From contig JBKPMR010000016.1 of assembly GCA_046732255.1 (NCBI GenBank), positions 124,001 to 188,000 of the forward strand: 64,000 bases of DNA, in the 5' to 3' direction. Below the pieces are notes generated by a model that was given only the letters and a program-made list of their open reading frames with translations, did not search any database and was not told the origin of the DNA. The stretch is from DATBLE01 sp046732255 (lineage in GTDB: Bacteria; Actinomycetota; Thermoleophilia; Gaiellales; Gaiellaceae). Positions 8,606-17,297 of this stretch are shown here, one piece after another; position 1 is the first letter of the stretch; every line of letters begins with the position of its first letter. Position numbers and translations under genes: made by a program.

Positions 8606-9417
8606 ATCGGCGGATCGCGATCCTCGGCTGCGGGAAGATCGGTGAGTCGCTGCTGGGCGGCCTGCTGAGCGCGAACTGGCGCGAGCCCTCCGAGGTCGTC
8701 GCGACGTCCCGGCGTGAGGAGCGGCTCGGCGAGCTGCGCGGGCACTTCGGAGTCGACGCGACGCTCTCGAACGGCGAGGCCGTCGCCGGCGCCAGCCTGG
8801 TGGTGATCGCCGTGAAGCCGCAGGACATCGAGGCGCTGCTCGGCGAGATCGGACCGCTGCTCACACCGGAGCACACGGTGCTGTCGGTCGCAGCAGCAAT
8901 CCGCACCGCGCGGATCGAGGCGAGGATCGCGGAGCCGGTCCCGGTCGTGCGCGCGATGCCAAACGCGCCTTCGATCGTCCACGAGGGGATCGCCGGCATC
9001 TGTGCCGGCGCTCATGCCGAGGAGGAGCATCTGGCGCTCGCCGAAGAATGCCTCTTGCACCTGGGCGGCGTCGTGCGGGTCTCCGAGCCGTACATGGACG
9101 CCGTCACCGCCGTCTCCGGGTCCGGTCCCGCATACTTCGCACTCCTCGCCGAGGCGATGATCGAGGCCGGGCTCCTGCTCGGCCTGTCCCGGGAGGTCAC
9201 GACCCGGCTGGTCGTCCAGACGATGCTGGGGACCGCGAAGCTCCTCCGCGACGAGCACGTGCACCCGGTCGAGCTGCGCGAGGCGGTCACCTCTCCGGGC
9301 GGTACGACCATCCGAGCGATCCGCGAGCTGGAATCCGCCGGTGTGCGGGCTGCGTTCCTGAACGCGATCGCGGCGGCGATGGAGCGTTCGAAGGAGCTGG
9401 CCGAAGCGGACGAGTGA
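8602..9417 (+). CDS. proC: pyrroline-5-carboxylate reductase
   Basis: 271-residue enzyme for the last step of proline synthesis, reducing 1-pyrroline-5-carboxylate with NAD(P)H. The Rossmann motif is ILGCGKIGESLLGG at the N-terminus. VIAVKPQDIEALL and RAMPNAPSIVHEGI are family hallmarks. The C-terminal domain contains AVSGSGPAYFALLAEAMIEA and TSPGGTTIRAIRELE. Length is standard. The ATG overlaps the stop of the preceding TIM-barrel gene (ATGA). The gene is followed by the first intercistronic repeat. Confidence 0.95.
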   Translation: MNRRIAILGCGKIGESLLGGLLSANWREPSEVVATSRREERLGELRGHFGVDATLSNGEAVAGASLVVIAVKPQDIEALLGEIGPLLTPEHTVLSVAAAIRTARIEARIAEPVPVVRAMPNAPSIVHEGIAGICAGAHAEEEHLALAEECLLHLGGVVRVSEPYMDAVTAVSGSGPAYFALLAEAMIEAGLLLGLSREVTTRLVVQTMLGTAKLLRDEHVHPVELREAVTSPGGTTIRAIRELESAGVRAAFLNAIAAAMERSKELAEADE

Positions 9418-9441
9418 CCCACGTCGACCTCCGGATCCTTC

Positions 9442-9643
9442 CCGCGGGGGAAACGGCTCTGCACGCAAAGCGTGCAAGCAAGCAGAGCCCCCCAACCGGG
9501 GCGCCAACGGCGCCCCGCGAGCCCCCTTCCGGGCTCCGCCGCCGGCTTTGCCAGCGGCGTTCGCGATCGCTCTCCCGGCATGCGGTGCCGTGCCGCGCCC
9601 GCCATGTCGGTCGCGGCGACGGAAACCGCGGGGCGAGACGGCC
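9442..9643 (+). repeat. intercistronic repeat, copy 1
   Basis: About 200 bases filling the proC-pgl gap. It begins with CCGCGGGGGAAAC, the left arm of the family hairpin; the right arm has been replaced by a different hairpin (GGCTCTGC at 9454-9461 pairing with GCAGAGCC at 9482-9489). Then come GAGCCCCCTTCC, a GCCGGC/GCC-rich hairpin and TTCGCGATCGC. The conserved end follows, CGCCATGTCGGTCGCGGCGACGG, running right up to the pgl start. The orientation matches the other copies: hairpin next to the upstream stop codon, CGGTCGCGG end next to the downstream start. Confidence 0.7.
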
Positions 9644-10315
9644 GTGAGCGACGTCGAGGTCCGGGTAGTCGAGAGTGTCGAGGCTGCCGGTGAGGCGGCG
9701 GCTGTGCTGATCGCCGAAGCCGCCGGCGCGGGCGGCCACGTCGGACTGTCCGGCGGTTCGGGGCCGCGTGCCGCGTATGAGCGCGCCGGGATTCTCCGCC
9801 CCGACTGGAGTCGCGTCCAGTTGTGGTGGATCGACGAACGGTGCGTGCCGCCGGCAGACGGCCGGTCGAACTACCGCCTGATCCGGGAGTCGTTGCTGGA
9901 CGGCCTCTCCCGACCGCCTGAGATCCACCGGATCCGCGGCGAGCTCGATCCCGGGGAGGCGGCTGCCGAGTACGACGCAGCTCTCGAAGGCGTCACCCTC
10001 GACCTCGCGCTGATGGGGATCGGGCCCGACGGACACACGGCGTCACTCTTCCCGGACGCGCCCGCGCTCGAGGAGGCAGAACGCCGCGCCGTGGCCGCCA
10101 AGCCGGGGATGGAGCCGTTCGTCCCGCGGGTGACGATGACGCCCCCGTTCCTCGGCGCGACGCGGACGATGGTCTATCTCGCCACCGGCGAGGGCAAGGC
10201 CGAGGCGGTCAAGCGGGCGTTCGCGAACGAGCCTGCACCCGCCACGCCCGCGAGCCTCGTGCGCGGCCGGGAGACGATCGCGATTCTCGATCGCTCAGCT
10301 GCGGCGACTCTCTAG
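9644..10315 (+). CDS. pgl: 6-phosphogluconolactonase
   Basis: 223-residue SugarP_isomerase-fold enzyme hydrolysing 6-phosphogluconolactone in the oxidative pentose phosphate pathway. LSGGSGPRAAYE, WWIDERCVPPADGRSNYRLI and LMGIGPDGHTASLFPD are the three standard motifs. The GTG at 9644 is chosen because upstream in-frame sequence belongs to the repeat element. The stop codon TAG is itself part of the hairpin at 10312-10342. No other pentose-phosphate gene is adjacent, so the partner genes lie outside the window. Confidence 0.9.
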   Translation: MSDVEVRVVESVEAAGEAAAVLIAEAAGAGGHVGLSGGSGPRAAYERAGILRPDWSRVQLWWIDERCVPPADGRSNYRLIRESLLDGLSRPPEIHRIRGELDPGEAAAEYDAALEGVTLDLALMGIGPDGHTASLFPDAPALEEAERRAVAAKPGMEPFVPRVTMTPPFLGATRTMVYLATGEGKAEAVKRAFANEPAPATPASLVRGRETIAILDRSAAATL

Positions 10316-10342
10316 GGACAGTCCCCAAGGGACTGTCCCTAG
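10312..10342. terminator. perfect 13-bp hairpin at the pgl 3' end
   Basis: CTAGGGACAGTCC pairs perfectly with GGACTGTCCCTAG around a 5-base loop. It overlaps the pgl stop codon and abuts the end of the convergent small gene at 10344. It has no T tract, so Rho-independent termination is not assured. A related GGGACAG hairpin is at 21011-21035. Confidence 0.6.
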
Positions 10343-10343
10343 G

Positions 10344-10496
10344 TCACTTCGGGAAGTAGCCCCACTTGGCCTTTACCGGCGACTGCAGGTCGCGCAGCTC
10401 CTCCAGCGCTTCAGGGCTCGTCTGGCCGAGCCGCTCCAGCTCCCGGCGGCGCTTCCGCTCGCGCCGCTCGGCGCGCCATTTGCGCAGGGATCTCAC
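10344..10496 (-). CDS. small basic protein, 50 residues, coupled to the upstream gene
   Basis: Short gene starting with GTG at 10494-10496, overlapping the stop of the 213-residue gene upstream (GTGA). The product is about 50 residues, rich in arginine and glutamate: it begins MRSLRKWRAERRERKRRREL and ends SPVKAKWGYFPK. It is predicted to be one charged helix. The exact stop/start overlap and codon use like the neighbours support a real gene. No family recognised; no function can be assigned. Confidence 0.6.
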   Translation of the reverse strand: MRSLRKWRAERRERKRRRELERLGQTSPEALEELRDLQSPVKAKWGYFPK

Positions 10497-11134
10497 GGTA
10501 GGAGATCAGACGTCAGATCGTCGGCCATGTTGCGCCGCGCCGCCAATGCCTGGAGCACGATCACGGTGTCCGCGACCGGGACGTCCTCGAGGTACTCGTC
10601 GCGCGTCTCGAACGACTCGAGCACGGACTCGACCGCATCCGCGTAGCCGACCACGTCCTCGGCGGCAATCATCGCCAGGGCATCACCGACCTCGCGGGGG
10701 AAGTCGTCGCGAATCCGGATCGCATCGGCGTGGAGCCGTGCTCCGGTCCAATCGGCCAGCACGGCGCAGGCGAGCGCGGCGGCGTAGCGCCCGATCGGGG
10801 ACTCGGAGTCGGCCGCTCCCTCGGCGAGCGCCCAGCGCGCCGCCTCCTGTGCCCCATCCCAGTCGTCCGCGAGCACGAGCGCCTTGATCGCCCCGATCGG
10901 CCGTCCCCAGCTTCCTGCCGGCGCATCGGCGTAGCTCTCCCGCCAGCGTCCTGCTGCCAGCTCGAGCCATTCCGTCGCGTCGTCCCCCTGCATCAGCAGG
11001 CAGAGCCCGGCGCCCCAGGCCGCATTGCCCATCCGGGTCAGCTGCCGCTGCCGCTCGTCGCTTCCGTCGCCCAGCCGCGCCTCGCCGTCGCGGTAGCGCC
11101 TCGTCTCACGCTCGAACAGCGTCGCCCAATCCAC
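10493..11134 (-). CDS. conserved hypothetical helical protein
   Basis: 213-residue soluble protein, alanine-rich and helical, starting MDWATLFERETRRYRDGEAR. The regular spacing of aromatic and alanine residues (GNAAWGAGLCLLMQGDD, DWDGAQEAARWALAEG, RYAAALACAVLADW) suggests TPR-like helical pairs, similar in style to the 144-residue protein at 34250-34684. No catalytic motif is visible. It is the first gene of a two-gene unit with the small basic protein and is transcribed away from the helicase gene. Confidence 0.7.
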   Translation of the reverse strand: MDWATLFERETRRYRDGEARLGDGSDERQRQLTRMGNAAWGAGLCLLMQGDDATEWLELAAGRWRESYADAPAGSWGRPIGAIKALVLADDWDGAQEAARWALAEGAADSESPIGRYAAALACAVLADWTGARLHADAIRIRDDFPREVGDALAMIAAEDVVGYADAVESVLESFETRDEYLEDVPVADTVIVLQALAARRNMADDLTSDLLP

Positions 11135-11256
11135 GCCCGCAGTATGGCCGCCGACGAGTGGCCCGGCGCCGCCGCAGCGGGTATGCTGTGGTCGTGACGC
11201 CCGTCTGTGGTGTTCGGGCGTTCTCTCCGATGTAGCAGCGCAACGGCGCTGCGCCT

Positions 11257-13752
11257 ATGCAGGAAACGATCGATCAAGCCTTGACCCCGCCTGAGGCGAC
11301 GGGCCAACTCGTTGCTTCGGCACAGCGCGCCGCCGAATGGGCAGGCGAGCCGTTCCTGCACCCCGAAGAGGATCCGGGCCAGGTGCTCGTCGCGGGGACT
11401 GCCCGCCGGCGCGCGCTGGACGACGCACTCGCCGAGATCGAGTCCGGGGCCGACGAACCGTCGTCCGACTGGAAGATCCGCTACGCGCTCATGCTCGGGC
11501 TCGAGCGGGTGTTGAGCGAGAAGCCGCCGCACCTGAAGTCCGGCACCGAGTTGCGCCGTCACCAGGTCGACGCGCTGGCGGGGATGCTGACCGAGCTGAT
11601 CGCGGCAGCGCAACGGCAGCCGGAGGCGGTCGCGGACGAGCCCGACGACGACTACGAAGAAGATGAGTACGAGGAGAACGGCGAGAACGGCGACAACGGC
11701 GATCACGCCGAGCAGGACGACCTGGAGCCGGCCGAGGAGCTTTCGCCCGAGCACGATCCCGGCGCCGTCCGCCGCTACCGCTTCCGGCATCCGACCGCGT
11801 CCGGCAAGACGATCGCCGCCGCCGGCTTCGTCGAGGCCGCGCGCACGATCGGCGTCCTGATCCTGACGCACCGCCGGCTGCTCGTCAGCCAGTTCAACCG
11901 CGAGTTGAAGGCGGAGGGCTACGGCGAACGGATCGTCCCCGAGATCACGGGCAAGGCGAGCCCGCCACGCCGCAACCCGATCACGATCCAGACCTACGCC
12001 TGGTTCGCCCGCCACGTCAAGGAGCTGAACCGGGACGCGTACCAGCTCGTCATCTGCGACGAGGCGCACACCGCCCTCGGCGAGAAGACGAGCGCGGCGA
12101 TCCGCAGCTTCCCCGAGCCGATCTACGTCGGCATGACCGCGACCGAGCAGCTGATCGCGAAGCAGGTCTCCGACGTCTTTCCCGCCTCGGTCGACGACCT
12201 CCCGCTGGCCGACGCCGCCCGCCGCGGCCTGATCGCGCCCCTGCGGTGCCTCCGTGTTCCGCCCGCGGCGGCGATCAACTCGGTCCCGATCGTCGGCGGC
12301 GACTTCGACCAGGTCGCCCTGGCCAAGGTGCTCGACCACGTCGCCCTCAACCAGGCCGCGGCGAGCCTCTACCGCGACCGCTTCGACTCGACGCCCGGGA
12401 TCGTCTACGCCGCCGGCGTCGACCACGCGTACAACCTCGCGCAGGAGTTTCGCGCCGCCGGTATCAAGGCCGAGGCCGTCAGCGGCCGCACGCCTCCGGT
12501 GCGCCTGGCCGAGATCCTCGCCGCGTACGAGCGCGGCGAGATCGACGTGCTCGTGAACGCCATGCTGCTCGCCGAGGGGTGGAACTCGCCGCGCGCAACG
12601 GTGGTCATGCACCTCGCGCCGACCGCCAGCCGCCGCGTCTACCAGCAGCGGATCGGCCGGATCATGCGCCTCCACCCGCGCAAGGAGGCAGGCATCGTCG
12701 TCGACTTCGTCCAGAAGGGCGCAACTCACTCGGACCGGGTGGTCACGCTCCACTCGCTGCTCGGCGCGGACTTCTACCGCGAGGGCGCGCGCGTCACCCC
12801 GGCCCCTCGCCGCCGGGTCCAGCGCAAAGCCCGCCGCCGGCTCTCCCCGGCGCCGTGGCTCGTGCCGGTCACTCCGGACGTCAACCGCCGCCTCGCCGTC
12901 ATCCAGCGCGAGTGGCAGCGCGTCGACCCGCGCTACCTCGACGAGGAGGAGCAGCGGTTCTGGGCCCGCATCGCCGGGCGCCAGGCTCGGTTCGACGACC
13001 GCGTCGCTCTCGTCGAGAAGCTGAGCGCACGGGCGAGCAAGGCGGCGCTCGACCAGTTCCTCTTCACCTGCGCGGCCGAGAACCCGAACCGGCGGCTCCG
13101 GCTGATGGCACTCTCGGACCGGGTCGCGACACCGGTCGACCGGATGAGCTTCGACGACCTCGTCACCCTCGTCACGCAGGCGCCGCCGTGGGAGAAGGAC
13201 CGCGTGCAGGGGGTTCGCGTCCTGCTCCGCGCGATCGGTGAGGGCAAGCCGGACGCGCCCGACCAGATCCTCGCCCGGTGGACGTGGCGGCTGGCCCGAG
13301 CCGTCCGCAAGGTGCTCGACCGCAAGGCGAGCTCCGAGTATCCGGAGGCGAAGCGGCTGCTCGGGGCGCTCGCGAACTCGCGTGGCCAGCGGCACGAGGA
13401 GAACGCCGTCAAGCTCGCGACGGCCGCGAAGGAGCTGCCGATCGGGACTGCAGCGGCGTTGCTCGCGTCGGCCGAGGGATACACGCCCCGGGCCAACCAC
13501 CACCTCGAGGCAGCCCGCGAGGAGCTAGGCACGATCGGCGACGTCGCGACCGCGCTCGCGGACGACCTGCCTGCGCCGAAGGCCCATCCCGGCCGCCGCC
13601 GCCGGCGCAGGCGCAAGAAGAAGCCCGCCGCCGCCGCGCCGGCGGCCACGAACGCGGGCGGCGCTGGGCAGAACGGCAGCGAGCCGGGGTCGCAACAGCC
13701 GGCCGAAGTTAATGAGGCTGTAACAACTGGGCAGGCTTCAGCGTCCGAATAA
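11257..13752 (+). CDS. superfamily 2 DEAD/DEAH-box helicase with an acidic insertion and basic tail
   Basis: 831-residue helicase. A Q-motif-like RRHQVDALAGML is followed not by the Walker A box but by a highly acidic, glycine/asparagine-rich stretch of about 40 residues (around 130-170). Then come motif I TASGKT (180-185), LILTHRRLLVSQF, motif II CDEAH (267-271), MTAT and, in the second RecA domain, LVNAMLLAEGWNSP and QQRIGRIMRLHP (from 463). Residues about 500-780 are a unique helical region. The C-terminus is a polybasic RRRRRRRKKK cluster followed by an Ala/Gly/Gln-rich tail. This is a nucleic-acid translocase or RNA helicase of unknown target. The charge arrangement suggests autoinhibition or RNA binding, which is inference. 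Confidence 0.85.
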   Translation: MQETIDQALTPPEATGQLVASAQRAAEWAGEPFLHPEEDPGQVLVAGTARRRALDDALAEIESGADEPSSDWKIRYALMLGLERVLSEKPPHLKSGTELRRHQVDALAGMLTELIAAAQRQPEAVADEPDDDYEEDEYEENGENGDNGDHAEQDDLEPAEELSPEHDPGAVRRYRFRHPTASGKTIAAAGFVEAARTIGVLILTHRRLLVSQFNRELKAEGYGERIVPEITGKASPPRRNPITIQTYAWFARHVKELNRDAYQLVICDEAHTALGEKTSAAIRSFPEPIYVGMTATEQLIAKQVSDVFPASVDDLPLADAARRGLIAPLRCLRVPPAAAINSVPIVGGDFDQVALAKVLDHVALNQAAASLYRDRFDSTPGIVYAAGVDHAYNLAQEFRAAGIKAEAVSGRTPPVRLAEILAAYERGEIDVLVNAMLLAEGWNSPRATVVMHLAPTASRRVYQQRIGRIMRLHPRKEAGIVVDFVQKGATHSDRVVTLHSLLGADFYREGARVTPAPRRRVQRKARRRLSPAPWLVPVTPDVNRRLAVIQREWQRVDPRYLDEEEQRFWARIAGRQARFDDRVALVEKLSARASKAALDQFLFTCAAENPNRRLRLMALSDRVATPVDRMSFDDLVTLVTQAPPWEKDRVQGVRVLLRAIGEGKPDAPDQILARWTWRLARAVRKVLDRKASSEYPEAKRLLGALANSRGQRHEENAVKLATAAKELPIGTAAALLASAEGYTPRANHHLEAAREELGTIGDVATALADDLPAPKAHPGRRRRRRRKKKPAAAAPAATNAGGAGQNGSEPGSQQPAEVNEAVTTGQASASE

Positions 13753-13758
13753 CCAGTA

Positions 13759-15378
13759 ATGGCCCTTGCGGTCGTTCTTGCGTTCGTCGCCGGCGTGGTC
13801 ACGGCGGTCTCGCCGTGCGTTCTGCCGGTGCTGCCGATCGTGCTCGCCGGGGGGGTCGGGGATAACCGCCGTCGGCCTTTCGCGATCATCGCCGGGCTGG
13901 CGATCTCGTTCTTCCTCTCGATCCTCTTCGCAACGTGGGTCCTCGACAAGCTGGGCCTGCCGAAGGATCTCCTCCGAAATATCTCGATCGGGCTCCTCTT
14001 CCTGATCGCCGTCGTCCTGATCGTCCCCCAGGTCGGCGAGTGGATCGAGCGTCCCCTGACTCGACTCTCGCGACGACCGTCCGGTGACCTCGGCGGCGGG
14101 TTCATGCTCGGAGTTGCGCTCGGCTTCGTCTTCGTTCCGTGCGCCGGCGTAGCCCTTGCCTATGTGACGGCCTCCGCTGCCTCGGGCGAGTTCGGCCTGA
14201 AAGCGTTGCTGGTGGCTGCCGCGTACACGATCGGGGTCTCGGTCGTGCTGCTCGCGATCGCCCTTGGAGGCCGCGCGGCCAGTCAGCGCGTACGCGCCGG
14301 GATGGCGCGGTTCCGAGTCGCGTTCGGCGCGGTGATCGCGGCGGTCGCATTCGCCCTCGTCTTCAATCTCGACGAGGACCTCGCGAAGGTCTCGTTCCCA
14401 ACATCGGGGCTCCTCGACGACCTCGGGAAGGACCACTTCAAGCGCGGACAGAACGTCGTCGAGGACAGCAAGCCCGTCGTGACTGCGGACGCCGATCTCC
14501 CCGACTACGGCCGGGCGCCGGACTTCGCCGGCATCGACAGCTGGCTGAACGGCCGTCCGCTGACGATGGCACAGCTACGCGGCAAGGTCGTGCTGATCGA
14601 CTTCTGGACGTACTCGTGCATCAACTGCCTGCGCACGCTCCCCCACGTCGAGGCGTGGGACCGGCTGTACCGGAAGAACGGGCTCGTGATCGTCGGCGTC
14701 CATACGCCGGAGTTCTCGTTCGAGCACGTGCCGTCAAACGTCGAGGCGGCCGTGAAGCGGCTCGGCGTGCACTATTCCGTCGCGCTCGACAACGACTACG
14801 GGACCTGGAACGCCTACGGCAACCAGTACTGGCCTGCGAAATACCTGATCGACCGAAACGGTCATGTCCGGTACGCGCACTTCGGTGAGGGCAACTACGA
14901 CATCACCGAGGAGAACATCCGCAGCCTGCTGGGGGAGCGCCCCGCGTCGCCGGCGGCGGATCGGCTCCACGACCTGACGCCGTCCGGCCCGCTCACGCCC
15001 GAGTCCTACCTCGGCTACGAGCGCATCGACCGGTTCACGGGCTCGAAGATCCACCCCGACAAAGAAGCGACGTACGCCTTCCCCGACGCGCTGGGCCGCG
15101 ACGACTTCGCCTACGCCGGCCGCTGGACGGTACACGCGCAGCGGATCGACGCCGGTAAGGACGCGCGGCTGGAGCTGCGCTATTACGCGCGCAAGGTATT
15201 CCTGGTGCTCGGCGGGAAAGGAACGGTTCAGGTGCTGGTCGACGGCCGGCCGCACGGAGTCGTCCGAGTCAACTCCGACCGGCTCTATACCCTGGTCGAC
15301 CGCGACTCGATCGACGACGCCGTGCTCGAGCTGCGCTTCTCGCCCGGCGTCTCGGCCTACGCCTTCACCTTCGGCTAG
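13759..15378 (+). CDS. dipZ: DipZ: CcdA-thioredoxin fusion, disulfide/cytochrome c biogenesis
   Basis: 539-residue fusion. Residues 1-225 are CcdA-like, with about six membrane segments and the paired cysteines in VSPCVLPVLPIV and VPCAGVALAYV, which pass electrons across the membrane. Residues about 255-400 form an extracytoplasmic thioredoxin/TlpA domain with active site CINC (287-290) and VIGVHTPEFSFEH-like strands. Residues about 400-539 are the beta-rich C-terminal domain known from mycobacterial DipZ. The protein should keep extracytoplasmic thiols reduced. It starts six bases after the helicase stop. Heme A synthase lies nearby, fitting a respiratory-biogenesis neighbourhood. Confidence 0.9.
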   Translation: MALAVVLAFVAGVVTAVSPCVLPVLPIVLAGGVGDNRRRPFAIIAGLAISFFLSILFATWVLDKLGLPKDLLRNISIGLLFLIAVVLIVPQVGEWIERPLTRLSRRPSGDLGGGFMLGVALGFVFVPCAGVALAYVTASAASGEFGLKALLVAAAYTIGVSVVLLAIALGGRAASQRVRAGMARFRVAFGAVIAAVAFALVFNLDEDLAKVSFPTSGLLDDLGKDHFKRGQNVVEDSKPVVTADADLPDYGRAPDFAGIDSWLNGRPLTMAQLRGKVVLIDFWTYSCINCLRTLPHVEAWDRLYRKNGLVIVGVHTPEFSFEHVPSNVEAAVKRLGVHYSVALDNDYGTWNAYGNQYWPAKYLIDRNGHVRYAHFGEGNYDITEENIRSLLGERPASPAADRLHDLTPSGPLTPESYLGYERIDRFTGSKIHPDKEATYAFPDALGRDDFAYAGRWTVHAQRIDAGKDARLELRYYARKVFLVLGGKGTVQVLVDGRPHGVVRVNSDRLYTLVDRDSIDDAVLELRFSPGVSAYAFTFG

Positions 15379-16260
15379 CTACTGCTCGGACGCAGCCGGC
15401 CCGTCGCCGCGTTCCTCACGTTCGCGGAGGAAGCGGGAGAGCTCGGCGGCAAGGGACTCGCCCGACGGGATGTCCGACTCGTCGAGCTCGTCGACGCGGC
15501 GCTCGAGCTCCTCTACGTACGCGGCTGTCTCCTCGTCGGTCGCGATCGCCTCGCTGACCTGGTGCACATACGCCTCGGCGGCCTCGTCCAGCTCCGCCGT
15601 GTCGATCTCCGCCCCGAGCAGGTCGGACAGCCGGGCGCAGAGCGCCGACGCCGCCTTCGGGCTCGGAGCGAGCGAGACGTAGTGCGGAACGGCCGCCCAG
15701 AGGCTGGCCGAGGGGATGTTCGCGCGCTTGCACGCGTCGTGCACGACGCCGACGATGCCCGTCGGGCCTTCGTAGCGGGACGCCTGGAGACCGAGCTGCT
15801 CGATCAGAGCGGGATCGGTGGCGCTGCCCGTGACGGGCGCGTCACGCGTGTGCGGGACGTCGGCCAGCAGGGCGCCGAGCGTGACCACCAGCTCCACCTC
15901 CAGCTCGCGGGCGAAGTCGACGATTAGGCTCGAGAACGTCCGCCAGCGGAGGTTCGGCTCAACGCCGAGCAAGAGGACGGCGTCCCGGTCGAGCCCTCCG
16001 GGTCGCGCGTGGTAGAAGATCGTCTCCGGCCAGTCGATCCGCCGCGTGTAGCCCTGCTCCAGCCGCACCTGCGGCCTGGTCGCCTGGAAGTCGAAGAACC
16101 CTTCTGGATCGATCTCGGCGAAGCGCCGCGCGTCCCAGGCCTTTGCGAGGTAGCCGACGGCGAGCGATGCACCCTGCCCGCCGTCGTTCCAGCCCCGGAA
16201 CGCCGCGATCAGGACGGGTCTGACCAGCGCCGGGCGGCGCGAGACCTGCAGCTCTTCCAC
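15379..16260 (-). CDS. PAC2 family protein
   Basis: 293-residue protein of the PAC2 (proteasome assembly chaperone 2) family widespread in actinobacteria. VLIAAFRGWNDGGQGASLAVGYL at the N-terminus is the family signature, with FLLLGVEPNLRW-like and GTLLADVPHTRD-like stretches in the Rossmann-like core. The C-terminal quarter is acidic and helical (AYVEELERRVDELDESD). In actinobacteria the family is often linked to proteasome genes, but none are here. The start is GTG at 16258-16260. The stop is directly adjacent to the dipZ stop, converging. Confidence 0.9.
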   Translation of the reverse strand: MEELQVSRRPALVRPVLIAAFRGWNDGGQGASLAVGYLAKAWDARRFAEIDPEGFFDFQATRPQVRLEQGYTRRIDWPETIFYHARPGGLDRDAVLLLGVEPNLRWRTFSSLIVDFARELEVELVVTLGALLADVPHTRDAPVTGSATDPALIEQLGLQASRYEGPTGIVGVVHDACKRANIPSASLWAAVPHYVSLAPSPKAASALCARLSDLLGAEIDTAELDEAAEAYVHQVSEAIATDEETAAYVEELERRVDELDESDIPSGESLAAELSRFLREREERGDGPAASEQ

Positions 16261-16273
16261 AGCATGAGTCTAC

Positions 16274-16304
16274 GCAAGGGGCCGAGCAAAGCCCGGCCCC
16301 TTGC
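16274..16304 (-). terminator. 11-bp hairpin after ctaA
   Basis: GCAAGGGGCCG pairs perfectly with CGGCCCCTTGC around nine bases, between the ctaA stop and the PAC2 start on the same strand. There is no T run, so it is a candidate terminator or processing hairpin only. Confidence 0.5.
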
Positions 16305-16342
16305 TCGCGCGTCGCGCGAAAACTGCCGGGGCCAGGAGTCCC

Positions 16343-17266
16343 TTAGCTTGGGGTTCCGGCCAGCGGACGCCACATCAGCGCGACGAACGCGACCGTCGCC
16401 GCCCAGACCGTCGCTGCCGCCGCGACGTGGACGAGCACCAGCCCCCACGGCAGATGGGTGCGGTACTGGATGTCCCCGATCGCCATCTGCACGAGCAGGA
16501 GCAGCGCCAGCCCGACCGCGCCCTCGGCATAGTGCGGACCGATCGTCGACCGGCGGGCGAACAGGTACCCGATCAGGAACATGAGACTGCAGCCGAGCAC
16601 GGCGACGGCGGTCCCGTGGAGCAGCAACGCCGGGTGGAGGCGCCAAAGCCGGTAGACGTTCTCTCCGCCGGAGTGCGGCCCGGCGGCGGTGGCGATCGTG
16701 CCAGACGCGAGCAGCAGGAAGCAGGCGACCGCGATCGCGAGCCCGGCGAAGCGCGGCTCGGGGCCGAGCGGCTCCGCGTGGCCCCGGCCCAGCGCGAGCG
16801 CCTCGAGCCCGACGACCACCGCCGCCCCGAGGACCGCGACCGAGAGGAGCAGGTGCGGAATCACGAGCGCCGGGTGCAGGTGTGCGTAGACCGTGATCGC
16901 CCCGAGCGGCGCCTGGGCAGCCGTCCCGACAAACGTCGCGACGGCGACCCACCGAGCCCATCCGGGCAGACCCCTGGTCAGCCAGGCCCCGATCGCGAGC
17001 GCGAGCGTGATGACGATCGTCGCGCTCGCGACCATCCGGTTCCCGAACTCGATGTAGGAGTGGTAGCCCTTCTCCGGGAAGGGCTGGCCGGGCTGGCAGC
17101 CGGGCCAGTGCTCGCAACCCAGACCGGAGCTCGTCAGCCGGACGACCGCGCCGGTGGAGACGATCACCCACAGCGCCGCCAGGGACAGCCCGGCGAGCCA
17201 CCGGAAAGCGGTGGGCGACAGCTCGTAGGAGCGCAGACGCGAGAGACGCGAGGTCTCGACGTGCAC
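16343..17266 (-). CDS. ctaA: heme A synthase (COX15/CtaA family)
   Basis: 307-residue integral membrane protein with eight predicted helices. It converts heme O to heme A for aa3-type cytochrome c oxidase. Heme-ligand histidines sit in HLHPALVIPHLLLS and RLHPALLLHGTAV, and a last helix pair carries HLPWGLVLVHVAAA. A short extracellular loop holds the cysteine pair GLGCEHWPGC typical of the bacterial enzyme. The GTG at 17264-17266 (MHVETSRLSRL) is chosen; longer in-frame extensions overlap selD. The gene starts 31 bases after the selD stop and may share its transcript. Confidence 0.9.
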   Translation of the reverse strand: MHVETSRLSRLRSYELSPTAFRWLAGLSLAALWVIVSTGAVVRLTSSGLGCEHWPGCQPGQPFPEKGYHSYIEFGNRMVASATIVITLALAIGAWLTRGLPGWARWVAVATFVGTAAQAPLGAITVYAHLHPALVIPHLLLSVAVLGAAVVVGLEALALGRGHAEPLGPEPRFAGLAIAVACFLLLASGTIATAAGPHSGGENVYRLWRLHPALLLHGTAVAVLGCSLMFLIGYLFARRSTIGPHYAEGAVGLALLLLVQMAIGDIQYRTHLPWGLVLVHVAAAATVWAATVAFVALMWRPLAGTPS

Positions 17267-17297
17267 GCGGTCGAGTGTAGACGGGGTCAGCGGCCCC

